A program made the translations under genes and the position numbers. From Demequina sediminis (GTDB lineage Bacteria; Actinomycetota; Actinomycetes; Actinomycetales; Demequinaceae), in contig NZ_AP027736.1 of NCBI RefSeq assembly GCF_030296675.1, forward strand, positions 1,860,001 to 1,924,000: 64,000 nucleotides of DNA, read 5' to 3'. The notes below the pieces were generated by a model. It saw only the letters and a program-made list of their open reading frames with translations. It was not told the origin of the DNA and ran no database searches. Below are positions 44,974-54,559 of this stretch, in pieces (position 1 is the first letter of the stretch; each line of letters opens with the position of its first letter).

Positions 44974-45681
44974 ATGCAGGAGTTGCTGACGAGCGTCGAC
45001 TCGGACGCGATCATCGACTACGCGTTGTCGACCCTGAGGATCGTGCTCGAGTACGTGGGCACCGTCGCCTTCGCGATCTCGGGGGCCGTGGCCGCGAGCA
45101 GGCGGCGCATGGACCTCGTGGGAGCGGTGGTGCTCGCGGGACTGGTCGCGGTGGGCGGCGGAACCCTCCGCGATCTCTTGCTGCGCCAGGACGTGTTCTG
45201 GATCGAGAACCCCACGCTCGTGCTGGTCGCGATCGCGACCGCGCTGGTGATCGCTCCGCTCGCGCGCAGACGTGACCTCGACGCGCTCGCGCGCCATCGC
45301 ATCGTGGAGGCCTCCGACGCGCTCGGTCTCGCGATCTTCGTGGTGATCGGCACGGGTCTCGCGCTCGACCTGGGCGCAAGCCCCGCGGCCGCGATGATCG
45401 TGGGCGTTGCGAATGGCGTGGGGGGCGGCATCCTGCGTGACCTCTTCGCGGCGCAGGTGCCCGAGGTGTTCTGGAACGGTCAGCTGTACGCGACCGCCGC
45501 GCTGGGCGGCGCGCTCGTGTACTGGGCGCTGTGGGCGCTGGGACTGCCGCCCGAGGTGATCTTCTGGATGCCGCTGCTGGTGATCCTCGCGCTGCGCGGC
45601 CTGTCGCTCACGCTCGGCTGGGGCGTCCCCACCGTGGCCGTGGTCGAAAAGCGCGACCGCCAGACCGAGGACCACGCCTGA
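44974..45681 (+). CDS. Trimeric intracellular cation (TRIC)-type channel protein (UPF0126)
   Basis: 235 residues with about seven membrane segments and the internal duplication typical of the family. The paired motifs are VGGGTLRDLLLRQDVFW and VGGGILRDLFAAQVPEVF-like (GVGGGILRDLF). Bacterial TRIC proteins form potassium-permeable trimers in the membrane. AAGGAGA precedes the ATG. It converges on the lipoprotein gene at 45,692 with 10 bp between stops. Confidence 0.92.
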   Translation: MQELLTSVDSDAIIDYALSTLRIVLEYVGTVAFAISGAVAASRRRMDLVGAVVLAGLVAVGGGTLRDLLLRQDVFWIENPTLVLVAIATALVIAPLARRRDLDALARHRIVEASDALGLAIFVVIGTGLALDLGASPAAAMIVGVANGVGGGILRDLFAAQVPEVFWNGQLYATAALGGALVYWALWALGLPPEVIFWMPLLVILALRGLSLTLGWGVPTVAVVEKRDRQTEDHA

Positions 45682-45691
45682 CCCCACAAGG

Positions 45692-46164
45692 TCAGCAGAC
45701 CCAGCTGTACTCGAGCTCCTGATCGGTCAGCCACGTCGTGAGGGCTCCGCTGTCGGAGACCCAGAACGCGAGGCCGCCTTCGTAGACGGTGAGCGTGCCG
45801 GAGTCGTCGCCCGGTCCCGGCGCTGCCACGGCGGGAAGCGCCGCCACGGCCGAAAGCGCCGCACGCATCGTCCCCCGCCCATCCCGCCCTCACCCGCGGG
45901 CGTTGCGAGCGCCGCCACCTCGGGGAACTCGAGGAGATTCGCCGGCACGAACGGGTACCAGGTGACGCCGTCCACCGTGACGGGCTCGTTGCCGCACGCG
46001 GGGTAGAACTGCACGTCCGTCACGGTGTCGACCACGTCGCCCGGCACGCCCAGGTCGAGCGAGGACTCGGGGCCATACGGCCGCGGCGCGCAGGCGGTGA
46101 GCAGCGTCCCGACCACGATCGCGGTCACCAGCGTCAGCACTGCGGTGAGCTGAAGTCTCCCCAT
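45692..46164 (-). pseudogene. Small lipoprotein of unknown function, frameshift in a C5 run
   Basis: ATG 46164 begins a lipoprotein signal (TLVTAIVVGTLLTAC). The mature part includes VQFYPACGNEPVTVDGVTWY and VPANLLEFPEVAALATPAGE. After a Gly-rich stretch the frame slips at the C5 run 45871-45875. The continuation reads TMRAALSAVAALPAVAAPG, GTLTVYEGGLAFWVSDSG and LTDQELEYSWVC. Adding one base gives 158 codons. The family was not recognised. Confidence 0.72.
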
Positions 46165-46235
46165 GCAGGTAGGACGCACCCACGCGAACAAACGTTGGGG
46201 CCGCGCACCTGGCATCGGGGCGCGTCGAGTACTCG

Positions 46236-47132
46236 TCAGGCGCGCGCCAGGCGATCGAAGGCCTCGACGTAGCGTGCGCGAGTGCGCTCGACCACGTCGG
46301 CGGGCAGCGCGGGCGGCGGGACGTCCGAGGACTTGTCCCAGCCCGAGTCGGGCGAGCTCAGCCAGTCGCGCACGAACTGCTTGTCGAAGCTGGGCTGGGC
46401 GCGGCCGGGCTCCCAGTCATCGGCGGGCCAGAAACGCGAACTGTCCGGCGTGAGCACCTCATCACCAAGCACGATGTCGCCCGCCGCGTCCCTGCCGAAC
46501 TCGAGCTTGGTGTCCGCGAGGATGATCCCCTTCGCCGCGGCGATCGCGTGCGCACGGGCGTAGACAGCGAGCGTGAGGTCGCGCAGCGCGGCCGCGTCCT
46601 CCTCGCCGATCATGTCGACCACGGCCTCGAAGCTCACGTTCTCGTCGTGCTCCCCGACCGCGGCCTTGGTCGCGGGCGTGAAGATCGGCGACGGCAGCCG
46701 TGAGCCGTCCTCGAGACCCGGCGGCAACTCGATCCCGCACACCGTTCCCGACGCGCGGTACTCCGCCAGGCCGGAGCCGGTGAGGTAGCCGCGCGCGACG
46801 CACTCGACGGGGAACATGACGAGGCGGCTGCACACCATGGCGCGGCCCTGCACCTCGGCGGGGACGGGCGCCTCGACCGTGTGATTGGGCACGATGTCGA
46901 CCAGCTGGTCGAACCACCACAGGCTCAGGCCCGTGAGGATGCCGCCCTTGCCCGGGATCTCGGTGGGCAGCACCCAGTCGTACGCACTGATGCGATCTGA
47001 CGCGACCACCAGCACCACGTCTCCGCGCGGGTGCGGGGCGACCGGCTCATAGAGGTCGCGCACCTTGCCCGAGTAGACGTGACGCCACCCCTCGAGCTCG
47101 AGGTGCGTGGGTGGCGTGGCGTGGCCGGGCAT
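46236..47132 (-). CDS. purC: Phosphoribosylaminoimidazole-succinocarboxamide (SAICAR) synthase
   Basis: 298 residues. SAICAR synthase joins aspartate to CAIR in purine synthesis. Signatures are SGKVRDLYE near the N-terminus, VASDRISAYDWVLP, ECVARGYLTGSGL and LADTKLEFG. This is the longer actinobacterial/fungal form. The ATG overlaps the purD stop by one base (TGATG), so the two are translated as a unit. Confidence 0.97.
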   Translation of the reverse strand: MPGHATPPTHLELEGWRHVYSGKVRDLYEPVAPHPRGDVVLVVASDRISAYDWVLPTEIPGKGGILTGLSLWWFDQLVDIVPNHTVEAPVPAEVQGRAMVCSRLVMFPVECVARGYLTGSGLAEYRASGTVCGIELPPGLEDGSRLPSPIFTPATKAAVGEHDENVSFEAVVDMIGEEDAAALRDLTLAVYARAHAIAAAKGIILADTKLEFGRDAAGDIVLGDEVLTPDSSRFWPADDWEPGRAQPSFDKQFVRDWLSSPDSGWDKSSDVPPPALPADVVERTRARYVEAFDRLARA

Positions 47133-48418
47133 CAGCGCGCGTCCTCCGCGGCGGCCGCCGCGATATCGCGGCGGTGGTGGCTGCCCTCGAGGACGATGCG
47201 GTCGACGCCCGCGTACGCGCGTTCCCTTGCCTCGGCAAGGGTCGCGCCCCGCGCCGTGACGCTGAGGACGCGGCCGCCGTTGCTCAGCAGAGTGCCGCGG
47301 TGGTCGAGCGACGTGCCGGCGTGGAGGACATGGACGGTGTCGACCGACTCGGCCGCGTCGATGCCCGTGATGGAGTCGCCCTTGCGGGGCTCCGCCGGAT
47401 ATCCGTGGGCCGCGACGACGACGGTGACCGCGGCATCGTTCCTCCACTCGAGGGGAGTGAGGTCGCCCAGGCGGCCCTCCGCGGCGGCGAGCAGCACCCC
47501 GGCGAGCGGGGTCGCGAGGCGCGCGAGCACCACCTGCGTCTCGGGGTCGCCGAACCTCGCGTTGAACTCGACCACGCGCACGCCCTTCGACGTGAGCGCG
47601 AGGCCGCAGTAGAGGACGCCCACGAACGGGGTGCCGCGGCGCGCCATCTCGTCGACGGTGGGCTGTGCGACCGTGCGCACGACCTCGTCGACAAGGTCCG
47701 CGGGGGCCCACGGCAGCGGCGAGTACGCGCCCATGCCGCCGGTGTTGGGACCGGCGTCGCCGTCGTACGCGCGCTTGAAGTCCTGCGCGGGCTGGAGCGG
47801 CACCACCGTCTCGCCGTCGCACAGGCAGAAGAGGCTGACCTCGGGCCCATCGAGGAAGTCCTCGACCACCACGACTCCGCCTGCATCGAGGATCGCCTCG
47901 CCGTGAGCGAGCGCCGCCGCGCGATCGTCCGTGACCACCACGCCCTTGCCTGCCGCCAGGCCGTCGTCCTTCACCACGTGCGGTGCGCCGAACGCGTCGA
48001 GCGCGTCCTCGAGGTCAGACGAGGTGCGGCACACGCGCGGCTCGGCCGTGGGCACGTCGGCGGCGAGCATGACTTCCTTGGCGAAGGCCTTCGAGCCCTC
48101 GAGCATGGCCGCGCGGCCACTGGGACCGAAGACGGGGATGCCCACACCGCGCACGGCGTCCGCGACACCCGCGACCAACGGCGCCTCGGGACCCACCACG
48201 ACGAGGTCGGCCTTCACGGCCGCGGCGAGCGCCGCGACCGCCACGGGGTCGAGCGCGTCCACCCCATGGAGGACGACGGGTGTGCCGTCGACGGTCGACA
48301 GCGTGCCGATGCCGGGGTTGCCCGGGGCGGCGTGGAGCTGGCTGACGGCGGGGTCGGCGCACAGGGCGCGGGCGAGGGCGTGCTCACGCGCGCCGGTGCC
48401 GACAAGAAGGATGATCAC
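47132..48418 (-). CDS. purD: Phosphoribosylamine-glycine ligase (GAR synthetase)
   Basis: 428 residues from GTG 48418 (IILLVGTGAREHALA is the standard opening). ATP-grasp motifs are present: FGPSGRAAMLEGSKAFAKE, APHVVKDDGLAAGKGVVV, AYDGDAGPNTGGMGAYSP and VEFNARFGDPETQVVL. It adds glycine to phosphoribosylamine, step two of purine synthesis. It is the first gene of purD-purC. Confidence 0.97.
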   Translation of the reverse strand: MIILLVGTGAREHALARALCADPAVSQLHAAPGNPGIGTLSTVDGTPVVLHGVDALDPVAVAALAAAVKADLVVVGPEAPLVAGVADAVRGVGIPVFGPSGRAAMLEGSKAFAKEVMLAADVPTAEPRVCRTSSDLEDALDAFGAPHVVKDDGLAAGKGVVVTDDRAAALAHGEAILDAGGVVVVEDFLDGPEVSLFCLCDGETVVPLQPAQDFKRAYDGDAGPNTGGMGAYSPLPWAPADLVDEVVRTVAQPTVDEMARRGTPFVGVLYCGLALTSKGVRVVEFNARFGDPETQVVLARLATPLAGVLLAAAEGRLGDLTPLEWRNDAAVTVVVAAHGYPAEPRKGDSITGIDAAESVDTVHVLHAGTSLDHRGTLLSNGGRVLSVTARGATLAEARERAYAGVDRIVLEGSHHRRDIAAAAAEDAR

Positions 48419-48515
48419 GGGCGCGAGTCTACCGAGCCGCCGCGCGCGCACGCTGTGCCCGATAGGGTGCGAATCGGGGGCCAGGACCACGACCGGTGCG
48501 AGGGGGTCACGCGAC

Positions 48516-50305
48516 ATGGCACGCACGGTGATTCTCCGCGCGCTCGCCGCGCTCGCGCTCACCGGCGCCGTGGCCGTGCTGGGTCTCGGGGCGGGAGCGT
48601 GGCCCGCGCACGCGACGCCCACGCCGACCGCGAGCGCGACTCCCGCAGCGACCTCCACGCCGTCACCGACCGCCGAGCCCACGCCCACCACGACCCCGGC
48701 GCCGACCGCGACTCCGCTCCCCACAGCAACCGCCACCGCGACACCCACCGCTGAACCCACCGCGTCGCCCACGGCGAGCGCGAGCCCGTCCGCCGGCGCG
48801 ACCCCCACGGCGTCCGCGAGCCCGACCGCCTCCCCCACGCCTTCGCCCACCGCGTCGCAGCCCACCGTGGTGGTGCCGGCTCGACAGCCGGGAATCGTGA
48901 CGTCGGAGGTGTCGACGACCACGCTCGTGATCGCCCTCGCGGTGCTCGCGGCGAGCATCCTGCTGCTGTGGTACCTGGTTCGCACCCAGCGCACGCCGGA
49001 CGGGGAGGACGGATGGGCGGCCGCGGCGTCGCGCTCGCGTCCCGCCCGCACCGGTCACGTGCCCGCGGGTGCGGCGCTCGAGGCGCTCACCGCGATGGGC
49101 CGCGCGATGATCGGCTCGGGCTATCCCGTCGGACTCGTCCAGGACGCACTCGAGGAGATCGCCACGGTCAACGGCCTCCCCGGCACGCACGCCGTGGTGC
49201 TGCCAACCTCGATCATCGTGTCCACGGCCGAGCGCGGTCGCACCAAGACCCGTGCGGTCTCGGCGGGCGGCGGCGCCTACACGCTCGCGCAGATCGACGC
49301 GATCGATACCTTGCAGACCCAGGCTCGCCGCGGCGACATCTCCGCGGCGGCGATTCCGCACCGCCTCACGGAGATCACCGCCGCCGATCCACCCTTCGGC
49401 CGCGCGCTGCGACTCGCGGCGTACCCCGTGCTGTCGGCGTCGATCGCGGTGCTGCTGGGTGCGTCGTGGGCCGGAGTGTTGGTCGCCGGGCTGCTGGGAG
49501 TCGGGGTCGGGCTGTTGCTCGTGTTCGCGGAGACGGTGCGGCCCAGCTATTCGGCGCTCGTGATCGTCGGCGCCGCACTGGGCGTGTCGATCGTGGGGCT
49601 GCTCGTCGCGCGCACCTCGGTCGATCCCGGCGTGCTCCCCTCGGTGGTCGCTCCCCTGGTCATGTTCCTGCCGGGAGGGCTGCTTACGACCGCGGTCATC
49701 GAGCTCGCGACGGGGCACATCGTGTCGGGAGCGGCGCGCGCCGCGGCCGGCGCGATGAGGCTGGTCCTGCTCGCGGCGGGCATCGTCGCCGCGGGCGCGC
49801 TCGTGGGCGTGCCGGAGGTCGAGCTCAGTGCGGCCGCGGATCCGCTCGGTCCGGTGGCCCCGTGGATTGCGGTCGCGCTGTTCGGGCTCGCGATCGGGGT
49901 TTTCCAGAGCGCGCGTCGCGGAGCGATCGGGTGGATCCTCATCGTTCTCTATGTCGCGTACGGAGCGCAGGTGATCGGAGACCTGTTCCTCGACGGGGTG
50001 TTGTCAGCCCTCGTGGGTGCGGCGGCGATGACCCCCGTCGCGATCCTCGTCGCGCGCCAGCGCTCGGGACCCCGGCGATCGTGAGCTTCCTGCCCGCGTT
50101 CTGGCTGCTGGTCCCCGGCGCCCTGGGCCTCGTGGGGGTAACGGGCGTGATCGATGGCAGCGACTCGGGCGCCGCCACGCTGGTTACGACCGCGGCGACC
50201 ATGGTCGCGATCGCATTGGGCGTGCTGATCGGACTCGCGGCGACGAGCTCCCTGCGTGCGGCGGGCTCGCGCAAGGCCGAGGGCGCGCAACCACCGCCGA
50301 CCTAA
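48516..50305 (+). pseudogene. ThrE-type threonine/serine exporter with a long Thr/Pro/Ala-rich region, frameshift in a C4 run
   Basis: After an N-terminal hydrophobic segment (residues ~8-30) comes a stretch of about 90 residues made of T/P/A/S repeats, then a membrane segment (TLVIALAVLAASILLLWYLV). A ThrE domain follows: GYPVGLVQDALEEIATVNG, PTSIIVST and ten or so helices. Near the end the frame slips at the C4 run 50070-50073 (RSGP to PAIVSFLPAFWLLVPG). One added base gives 597 codons. The last segment belongs to the ThrE C-terminal half. ThrE proteins export threonine and serine. The repeat region probably sits outside the membrane. Confidence 0.85.
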
Positions 50306-50320
50306 GGGGGCGGGGCCGCC

Positions 50321-50360
50321 CGTCGCCCCGTCGCCCCGTCGCCCCGTCGCCCCGTCGCCC
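50321..50360. repeat. Five tandem copies of an 8-bp unit
   Basis: cgtcgccc repeated five times without error, just before the first ~190-bp repeat unit. It starts 16 bp after the thrE-like stop. Confidence 0.9.
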
Positions 50361-50562
50361 CCGAAGGCTCCCCTCCTCCTCGTCCCCTCCGGACCCCTCT
50401 CCACGCTGTTTCAGCCTTTGCTCACACAGCTCCGGCATGGCGCTCCTTCGCGACCACGAGAAGCACGACACCGCAGGTAGATGGCACCCCGCCCCGACCA
50501 ACGATGGACAATGGCGGCACTGTTCGAGGAATCGCTGAAACAGCCGCGAGACAACCTCGGAC
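50361..50562. repeat. Dispersed repeat unit, copy A
   Basis: About 200 bp closely matching 50758-50949. Near its ends it carries two related ~35-base motifs in opposite orientation. Each has a start codon about 8-14 bases before a conserved CTGAAA stretch: ATG 50438 on the minus strand (PELCEQRLKQRGEG, with AAGGAG five bases upstream) and ATG 50511 on the plus strand (AALFEESLKQPRDN). The starts face away from each other, about 72 bp apart. This looks like a divergent pair of tiny leader or ORF starts, or a structured RNA element. Confidence 0.7.
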
Positions 50563-50577
50563 GCGCGCAGCCTGACG

Positions 50578-50689
50578 GACGGGGAGTGGGCTGGACGGGG
50601 TCTGGGCACGACGGGGAGTGGGCTGGACGGGGTCTGGGCACGACGAGGTCTGGGCAAGACGAGGTCTGGGCACGACGGGGTCTGGGAAA
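50578..50689. repeat. Seven tandem 16-bp units
   Basis: Units alternate gacggggagtgggctg and gacggggtctgggcac twice each, then three further variants of the second type (gacgaggtctgggcaa and similar). The total is exactly 112 bp. It lies between the two ~190-bp repeat copies. There are no spacers, so it is a minisatellite and not a CRISPR array. Confidence 0.9.
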
Positions 50690-50720
50690 GGGGGAGAGTC
50701 GGCCGGATGGATGGGGCGCC

Positions 50721-50749
50721 CGTCCCCGTCCCCGTCCCCGTCCCCGTCG
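50721..50749. repeat. Tandem 6-bp repeat
   Basis: cgtccc repeated four times, followed by a degenerate fifth copy, just before the second ~190-bp unit. It occupies the same relative position as the 8-bp array before copy A. Confidence 0.85.
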
Positions 50750-50757
50750 CCGCCCCC

Positions 50758-50949
50758 CGGAAGGCTCGCTCCTCCGGACCCCTCTCCGCGACATTTCAGC
50801 AATCGCTCACACAGCTCCGGCACGGCGCTCCCTCGCGACCAGGAGAAATGCGACACCCCAGGTAGATCTCTACCCACTCCCGGCGAGAGCCGACCATGGG
50901 CGCGCTGTTTGAGGAATCACTGAAACAGCCACGAGACAACCCCGGACGG
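50758..50949. repeat. Dispersed repeat unit, copy B
   Basis: Homologue of 50361-50562. The motif pair is again present: GTG 50823 on the minus strand (PELCERLLKCRGEG, with GAGGGAG upstream) and ATG 50896 on the plus strand (GALFEESLKQPRDN), about 72 bp apart. In the right-hand motif all four base differences from copy A over 13 codons fall at third positions of the plus frame, leaving ALFEESLKQPRDN unchanged. That favours translation, though the sample is small. Confidence 0.7.
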
Positions 50950-51083
50950 ACGGCGCCTGCCGGACGGAGGCTGGGCCGCACGGAAGAACCGGGGCAGCGC
51001 GCCACAGGGAGGCCGGAGCATCGGCTCTCCACAGAATCACGCGAGGCCGCCCGTCCCGGAGCTCCCCGACCTACGATGCGCAG

Positions 51084-51395
51084 ATGCGGGACACGGACCT
51101 CTTCGACGACGCCTTCGAACTGGACGCGACGTTCCACGCCCTCGCGAGCCCCGTGCGCCGCTTCATCCTCGAGCTCCTCGAGCCCGAGTCGGCTGCGGCG
51201 GGTGACCTCGCGGCTTCGGCCGCGTCAATGTTCGGGATCTCCGCATCACGCGTCTCGCAGCACCTGACAGTCCTCGATCGCGCCGGACTGGTGGTCGTCG
51301 AGACCGAGGGCACGTGGCGGTACTACGACGTCGAGCGGGGCTCCGCCGCGGCAGCCGTCGAGTGGCTACACCGGCGGGGCCTCGCCAGTCGCTAG
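51084..51395 (+). CDS. ArsR-like winged-helix regulator
   Basis: 103 residues. FHALASPVRRFILELLEPE, ISASRVSQHLTVLDRAGLVVVETEG and TWRYYDVE form the winged helix of the ArsR superfamily. There are no cysteines, so it is not a metal sensor of the CmtR or ArsR type. Its ligand and targets are unknown. It converges on purA with 22 bp between stops. The repeat-rich region lies directly upstream. Confidence 0.82.
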   Translation: MRDTDLFDDAFELDATFHALASPVRRFILELLEPESAAAGDLAASAASMFGISASRVSQHLTVLDRAGLVVVETEGTWRYYDVERGSAAAAVEWLHRRGLASR

Positions 51396-51417
51396 CAGGC
51401 CCCCGACCCGCCCGCGC

Positions 51418-52713
51418 CTACGCGCGGGTGTGCAGGAGGTCGTTGATCTGGATGATCTCGTCGCGGCCGGGGCCCACGCCGATCGTCGAGATGCGGCAGT
51501 CGCTCAGCTCCTCGACGGCCTTGACGTAGTCCTGGGCGTTGCGCGGCAGGTCCGAGAACTCGCGGCATCCCGAGATGTCCTCGTCCCAACCGGGGAACGT
51601 CTCGTAGACCGGCTCCGCGGCCGCGAAGGCAGCCTGGTCGAGAGGCAGATCCTGGTGGCGCACGCCGTCAACGTCGTAGCTCACGCACACGGGGATCTCC
51701 TGGATTCCGGTGAGCACGTCGAGCTTCGTGAGCACGATGTCGGTGAGGCCGTTGATGCGCGACGCGTAGCGCGTGATCACAGAGTCGTACCAGCCACAAC
51801 GGCGCGGACGTCCCGTCGTGGTGCCAAACTCGTAGCCCACGTCGCGCAGGCGGTCGCCCCACTTGTCGAGCAGCTCGGTGGGCATCGGTCCCTCGCCCAC
51901 GCGCGTGGTGTACGCCTTGGCGATGCCGATCACCGAGTCGATTCGGGTGGGGCCCACGCCGGAGCCGGTGCACGCACCGCCCGCGGTCGCGTTCGAGGAC
52001 GTGACAAACGGGTACGTGCCGTGGTCGACGTCCAGCATCGTCGCCTGACCGCCCTCGAAGAGCACGGTCTCGCCCGCGTCGAGGGCGTTGTTGAGCACGA
52101 GTGAGGTGTCGGTGACGTGCGGCGCGATCCGGTCGCGGTACGCGAGCAGCTCGTCGGCGACCTCGTCGACCGAGATCGCGCGGCGGTTGTAGACCTTCAC
52201 GAGCAGGTGGTTCTTCGCCACGAGCGCGCCCTCGATCTTGTCGCGGAGCAGCGACTCGTCGAAGAGGTCACCCATGCGCAGGCCCAGGCGGTTGATCTTG
52301 TCCGCATAGGCCGGACCGATTCCGCGTCCCGTCGTGCCGATCTTGCGCTTGCCGAGGAAGCGCTCCGTCACGTTGTCGAGCGTGCGCGCATAGGGGGCGA
52401 TGATGTGGGCGGCGTTCGAGACGAGGAGGTCCGAGGTGTCGACACCGCGCTCATTGAGCGCGTCGAGCTCCTCGAACAGCACGCGCAGGTCCACGACGAC
52501 GCCGTTGCCGATCACGGGCGTGCAGCCCGGCGTGAGGATTCCCGACGGGAGCAGGTGCAGCGCGAACTTCTGGTCACCGATGACGACCGTGTGGCCGGCG
52601 TTGTTGCCGCCGTTGAACTTCACCACGTAGTCGACGCGCGAGCCCAGGAGGTCCGTCGCCTTCCCCTTGCCCTCGTCGCCCCACTGCGCGCCAACGATCA
52701 CTGCTCCGGGCAT
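51418..52713 (-). CDS. purA: Adenylosuccinate synthetase
   Basis: 431 residues. The enzyme joins aspartate to IMP using GTP, the first step to AMP. The opening [18 protein letters not shown] is the GTP-binding loop with the catalytic Asp. [23 protein letters not shown] and [15 protein letters not shown] are family signatures. A hairpin between it and the upstream fba gene separates the two. Confidence 0.98.
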   Translation of the reverse strand: MPGAVIVGAQWGDEGKGKATDLLGSRVDYVVKFNGGNNAGHTVVIGDQKFALHLLPSGILTPGCTPVIGNGVVVDLRVLFEELDALNERGVDTSDLLVSNAAHIIAPYARTLDNVTERFLGKRKIGTTGRGIGPAYADKINRLGLRMGDLFDESLLRDKIEGALVAKNHLLVKVYNRRAISVDEVADELLAYRDRIAPHVTDTSLVLNNALDAGETVLFEGGQATMLDVDHGTYPFVTSSNATAGGACTGSGVGPTRIDSVIGIAKAYTTRVGEGPMPTELLDKWGDRLRDVGYEFGTTTGRPRRCGWYDSVITRYASRINGLTDIVLTKLDVLTGIQEIPVCVSYDVDGVRHQDLPLDQAAFAAAEPVYETFPGWDEDISGCREFSDLPRNAQDYVKAVEELSDCRISTIGVGPGRDEIIQINDLLHTRA

Positions 52714-52748
52714 CGTGCCCCTCCCCTAATGTCTGTGGAAACGTGCGA

Positions 52749-52780
52749 AGGCCTCCGCAGTCAAACGACCGCGGAGGCCT
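52749..52780 (-). terminator. Hairpin between fba and purA
   Basis: A perfect 10-bp stem (aggcctccgc, 52749-52758, with gcggaggcct, 52771-52780) and a 12-base loop, 18 bp past the fba stop. It fits a terminator for fba. Confidence 0.65.
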
Positions 52781-52798
52781 CCCTCACGAGTCGGTCGT

Positions 52799-53818
52799 TC
52801 AGATCTTCTTGCCGGCCGAGCCGAGCTGCTGGCAGGCCTCGACGACGCGAGCGGCCATGCCAGCCTCGGCGAGCTTGCCCCACGCGCGCGGGTCGTAGGC
52901 CTTCTTGTTGCCCCACTCGCCGTCGACCTTGAGGACGCCGTCGTAGTTCTTCATCATGTGGTCGACCACGGGGCGCGTGTAGGCGTACTGCGTGTCCGTG
53001 TCGATGTTCATCTTGATCACACCGTGCGAGACGGCCGTGGCGATCTCCTCGGCGGTCGAGCCCGAGCCACCGTGGAACACGAGGTCGAACGGCTTCTCCT
53101 TGCCGAACTTCGCGGCGGCGGCGGCCTGGATGTCACCGAGGATCTCGGGACGCAGCTTGACGGCACCCGGCTTGTACGCGCCGTGCACGTTGCCGAACGT
53201 CATGGCGGTCAGGTAGCGGCCCTTCTCGCCGAGGCCGAGGCGCTCGATCGTGGCGATGCCGTCCTCGGGGGTCGAGTAGAGCTTGTCGTTGACCTCGGCC
53301 GAGTGGCCGTCCTCCTCGCCGCCGACGACGCCGATCTCGATCTCGAGGATCGTGTCAGCAGCCTGCGAGAGCTCGAGGAGCTCCTCGGCGATCGCGAGGT
53401 TCTCCTCCATCGGCACGGACGAGCCGTCCCACATGTGCGAGTTAAAGATCGGGCCCTTGCCCGCGGCGATCGACTCGGCCTCAAGCTTCAGCAGCGGCTT
53501 CAGCCACTCGTCGAGGTAGACCTTGTGGCAGTGGTCGGTGTGCAGCGCGATGGTGACGCCGTACTTCTCCGCGACGACGCGGGCGTACGCGGCGAGCGCG
53601 AGCGAACCCACAACCGCGTCCTTGATGGTCGAGCCGGAGGCGTACTGGCCACCGCCCACCGAAACCTGGATGATGCCGTCGGACTCGGCCTCCGCGAAGC
53701 CCTGGATGGCTGCGGTGACGGACGACGACGACGTGATGTTGATCGCGGGGAACGCGTAGCCGCCGGCCTTGGCGGCGTCCAGCATCGCGGCGTACGACTC
53801 GGTGGTGGCGATAGCCAT
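52799..53818 (-). CDS. fbaA: Class II fructose-bisphosphate aldolase
   Basis: 339 residues. This zinc enzyme of glycolysis and gluconeogenesis splits fructose 1,6-bisphosphate. Zinc ligands lie in IALHTDHCHK and VFHGGSGSTAEEI. SHMWDGSSVPMEENL and MNIDTDTQYAYTRPVVDH are typical of the long (FbaA) form. AGGAG precedes the ATG. The gene stands alone with its own terminator. Confidence 0.97.
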   Translation of the reverse strand: MAIATTESYAAMLDAAKAGGYAFPAINITSSSSVTAAIQGFAEAESDGIIQVSVGGGQYASGSTIKDAVVGSLALAAYARVVAEKYGVTIALHTDHCHKVYLDEWLKPLLKLEAESIAAGKGPIFNSHMWDGSSVPMEENLAIAEELLELSQAADTILEIEIGVVGGEEDGHSAEVNDKLYSTPEDGIATIERLGLGEKGRYLTAMTFGNVHGAYKPGAVKLRPEILGDIQAAAAAKFGKEKPFDLVFHGGSGSTAEEIATAVSHGVIKMNIDTDTQYAYTRPVVDHMMKNYDGVLKVDGEWGNKKAYDPRAWGKLAEAGMAARVVEACQQLGSAGKKI

Positions 53819-53908
53819 GGGTAACTCCTGAGCTTGTGCGGATGGAACCGCGGTCCATTCTGTCAGATAACGCAGGTGTCGGGGTGGCGAAGGTCCTAGG
53901 GCGAGCGG

Positions 53909-54559
53909 TCAGCCGTGACCCGCGTCGACGTCACCGTGGAGGCGCACCCACGCGTGCATCGCGATGGCCGCGGCGGCCCCGGCGTTGATGGATCGCGTCG
54001 ACCCGTATTGCGCGATCGCCAGCGTCGCGACCGCGCGCTCCCTCATCGCCTCGGAGAGGCCGACGGACTCCTGGCCGAAGACCAGAACGCACTCGCGAGG
54101 AAGCTCATACGTCTCAAGCGGCACCGAGCCGGGCAGGTTGTCCACGCCGACCACAGGCAACCCCGCGGCGTCGGCCCATGCGGCGAAGTCCTCGACCGTC
54201 GGATGGTGGCGAATGTGCTGGTAGCGGTCCGTCACCATGGCACCACGCCGGTTCCACCGACGGTGGCCCACGATGTGCACCTCACGCGCGAGGAACGCGT
54301 TGGCGGTGCGGACCACGGAGCCGATGTTGAGATCGTGGTGCCAGTTCTCGATCGCGACGTGGAACGGGTGACGGCGCTGATCGAGGTCCGCGACGATTGC
54401 CTCGAGCGTCCAATACCGGTAGCGGTCCACGACGTTGCGACGGTCGCCATATGCCAGCAGCTCGCGGTCGTAGCGGGGGTCGGCCGGCCACTCGCCCTCC
54501 CACGGGCCCAGCCCGTGGTGAGGCGCGAGGTCGCCTGTCTCGACCGAACTGCCGCTCAC
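53909..54559 (-). CDS. SPOUT-family RNA methyltransferase (TrmH type)
   Basis: 216 residues. The three knot motifs are [26 protein letters not shown] and [16 protein letters not shown], giving the deep trefoil knot that binds S-adenosylmethionine. Members methylate ribose 2'-OH in tRNA or rRNA. The nucleotide target cannot be told. GTG 54559 overlaps the purT stop (GTGA). Confidence 0.9.
   Translation of the reverse strand: MSGSSVETGDLAPHHGLGPWEGEWPADPRYDRELLAYGDRRNVVDRYRYWTLEAIVADLDQRRHPFHVAIENWHHDLNIGSVVRTANAFLAREVHIVGHRRWNRRGAMVTDRYQHIRHHPTVEDFAAWADAAGLPVVGVDNLPGSVPLETYELPRECVLVFGQESVGLSEAMRERAVATLAIAQYGSTRSINAGAAAAIAMHAWVRLHGDVDAGHG

Noticed and set aside
50578-50689. Regular 16-bp repeats suggestive of a CRISPR array
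   Set aside because: The units are directly adjacent with no spacers and no cas genes are near. It is a minisatellite.
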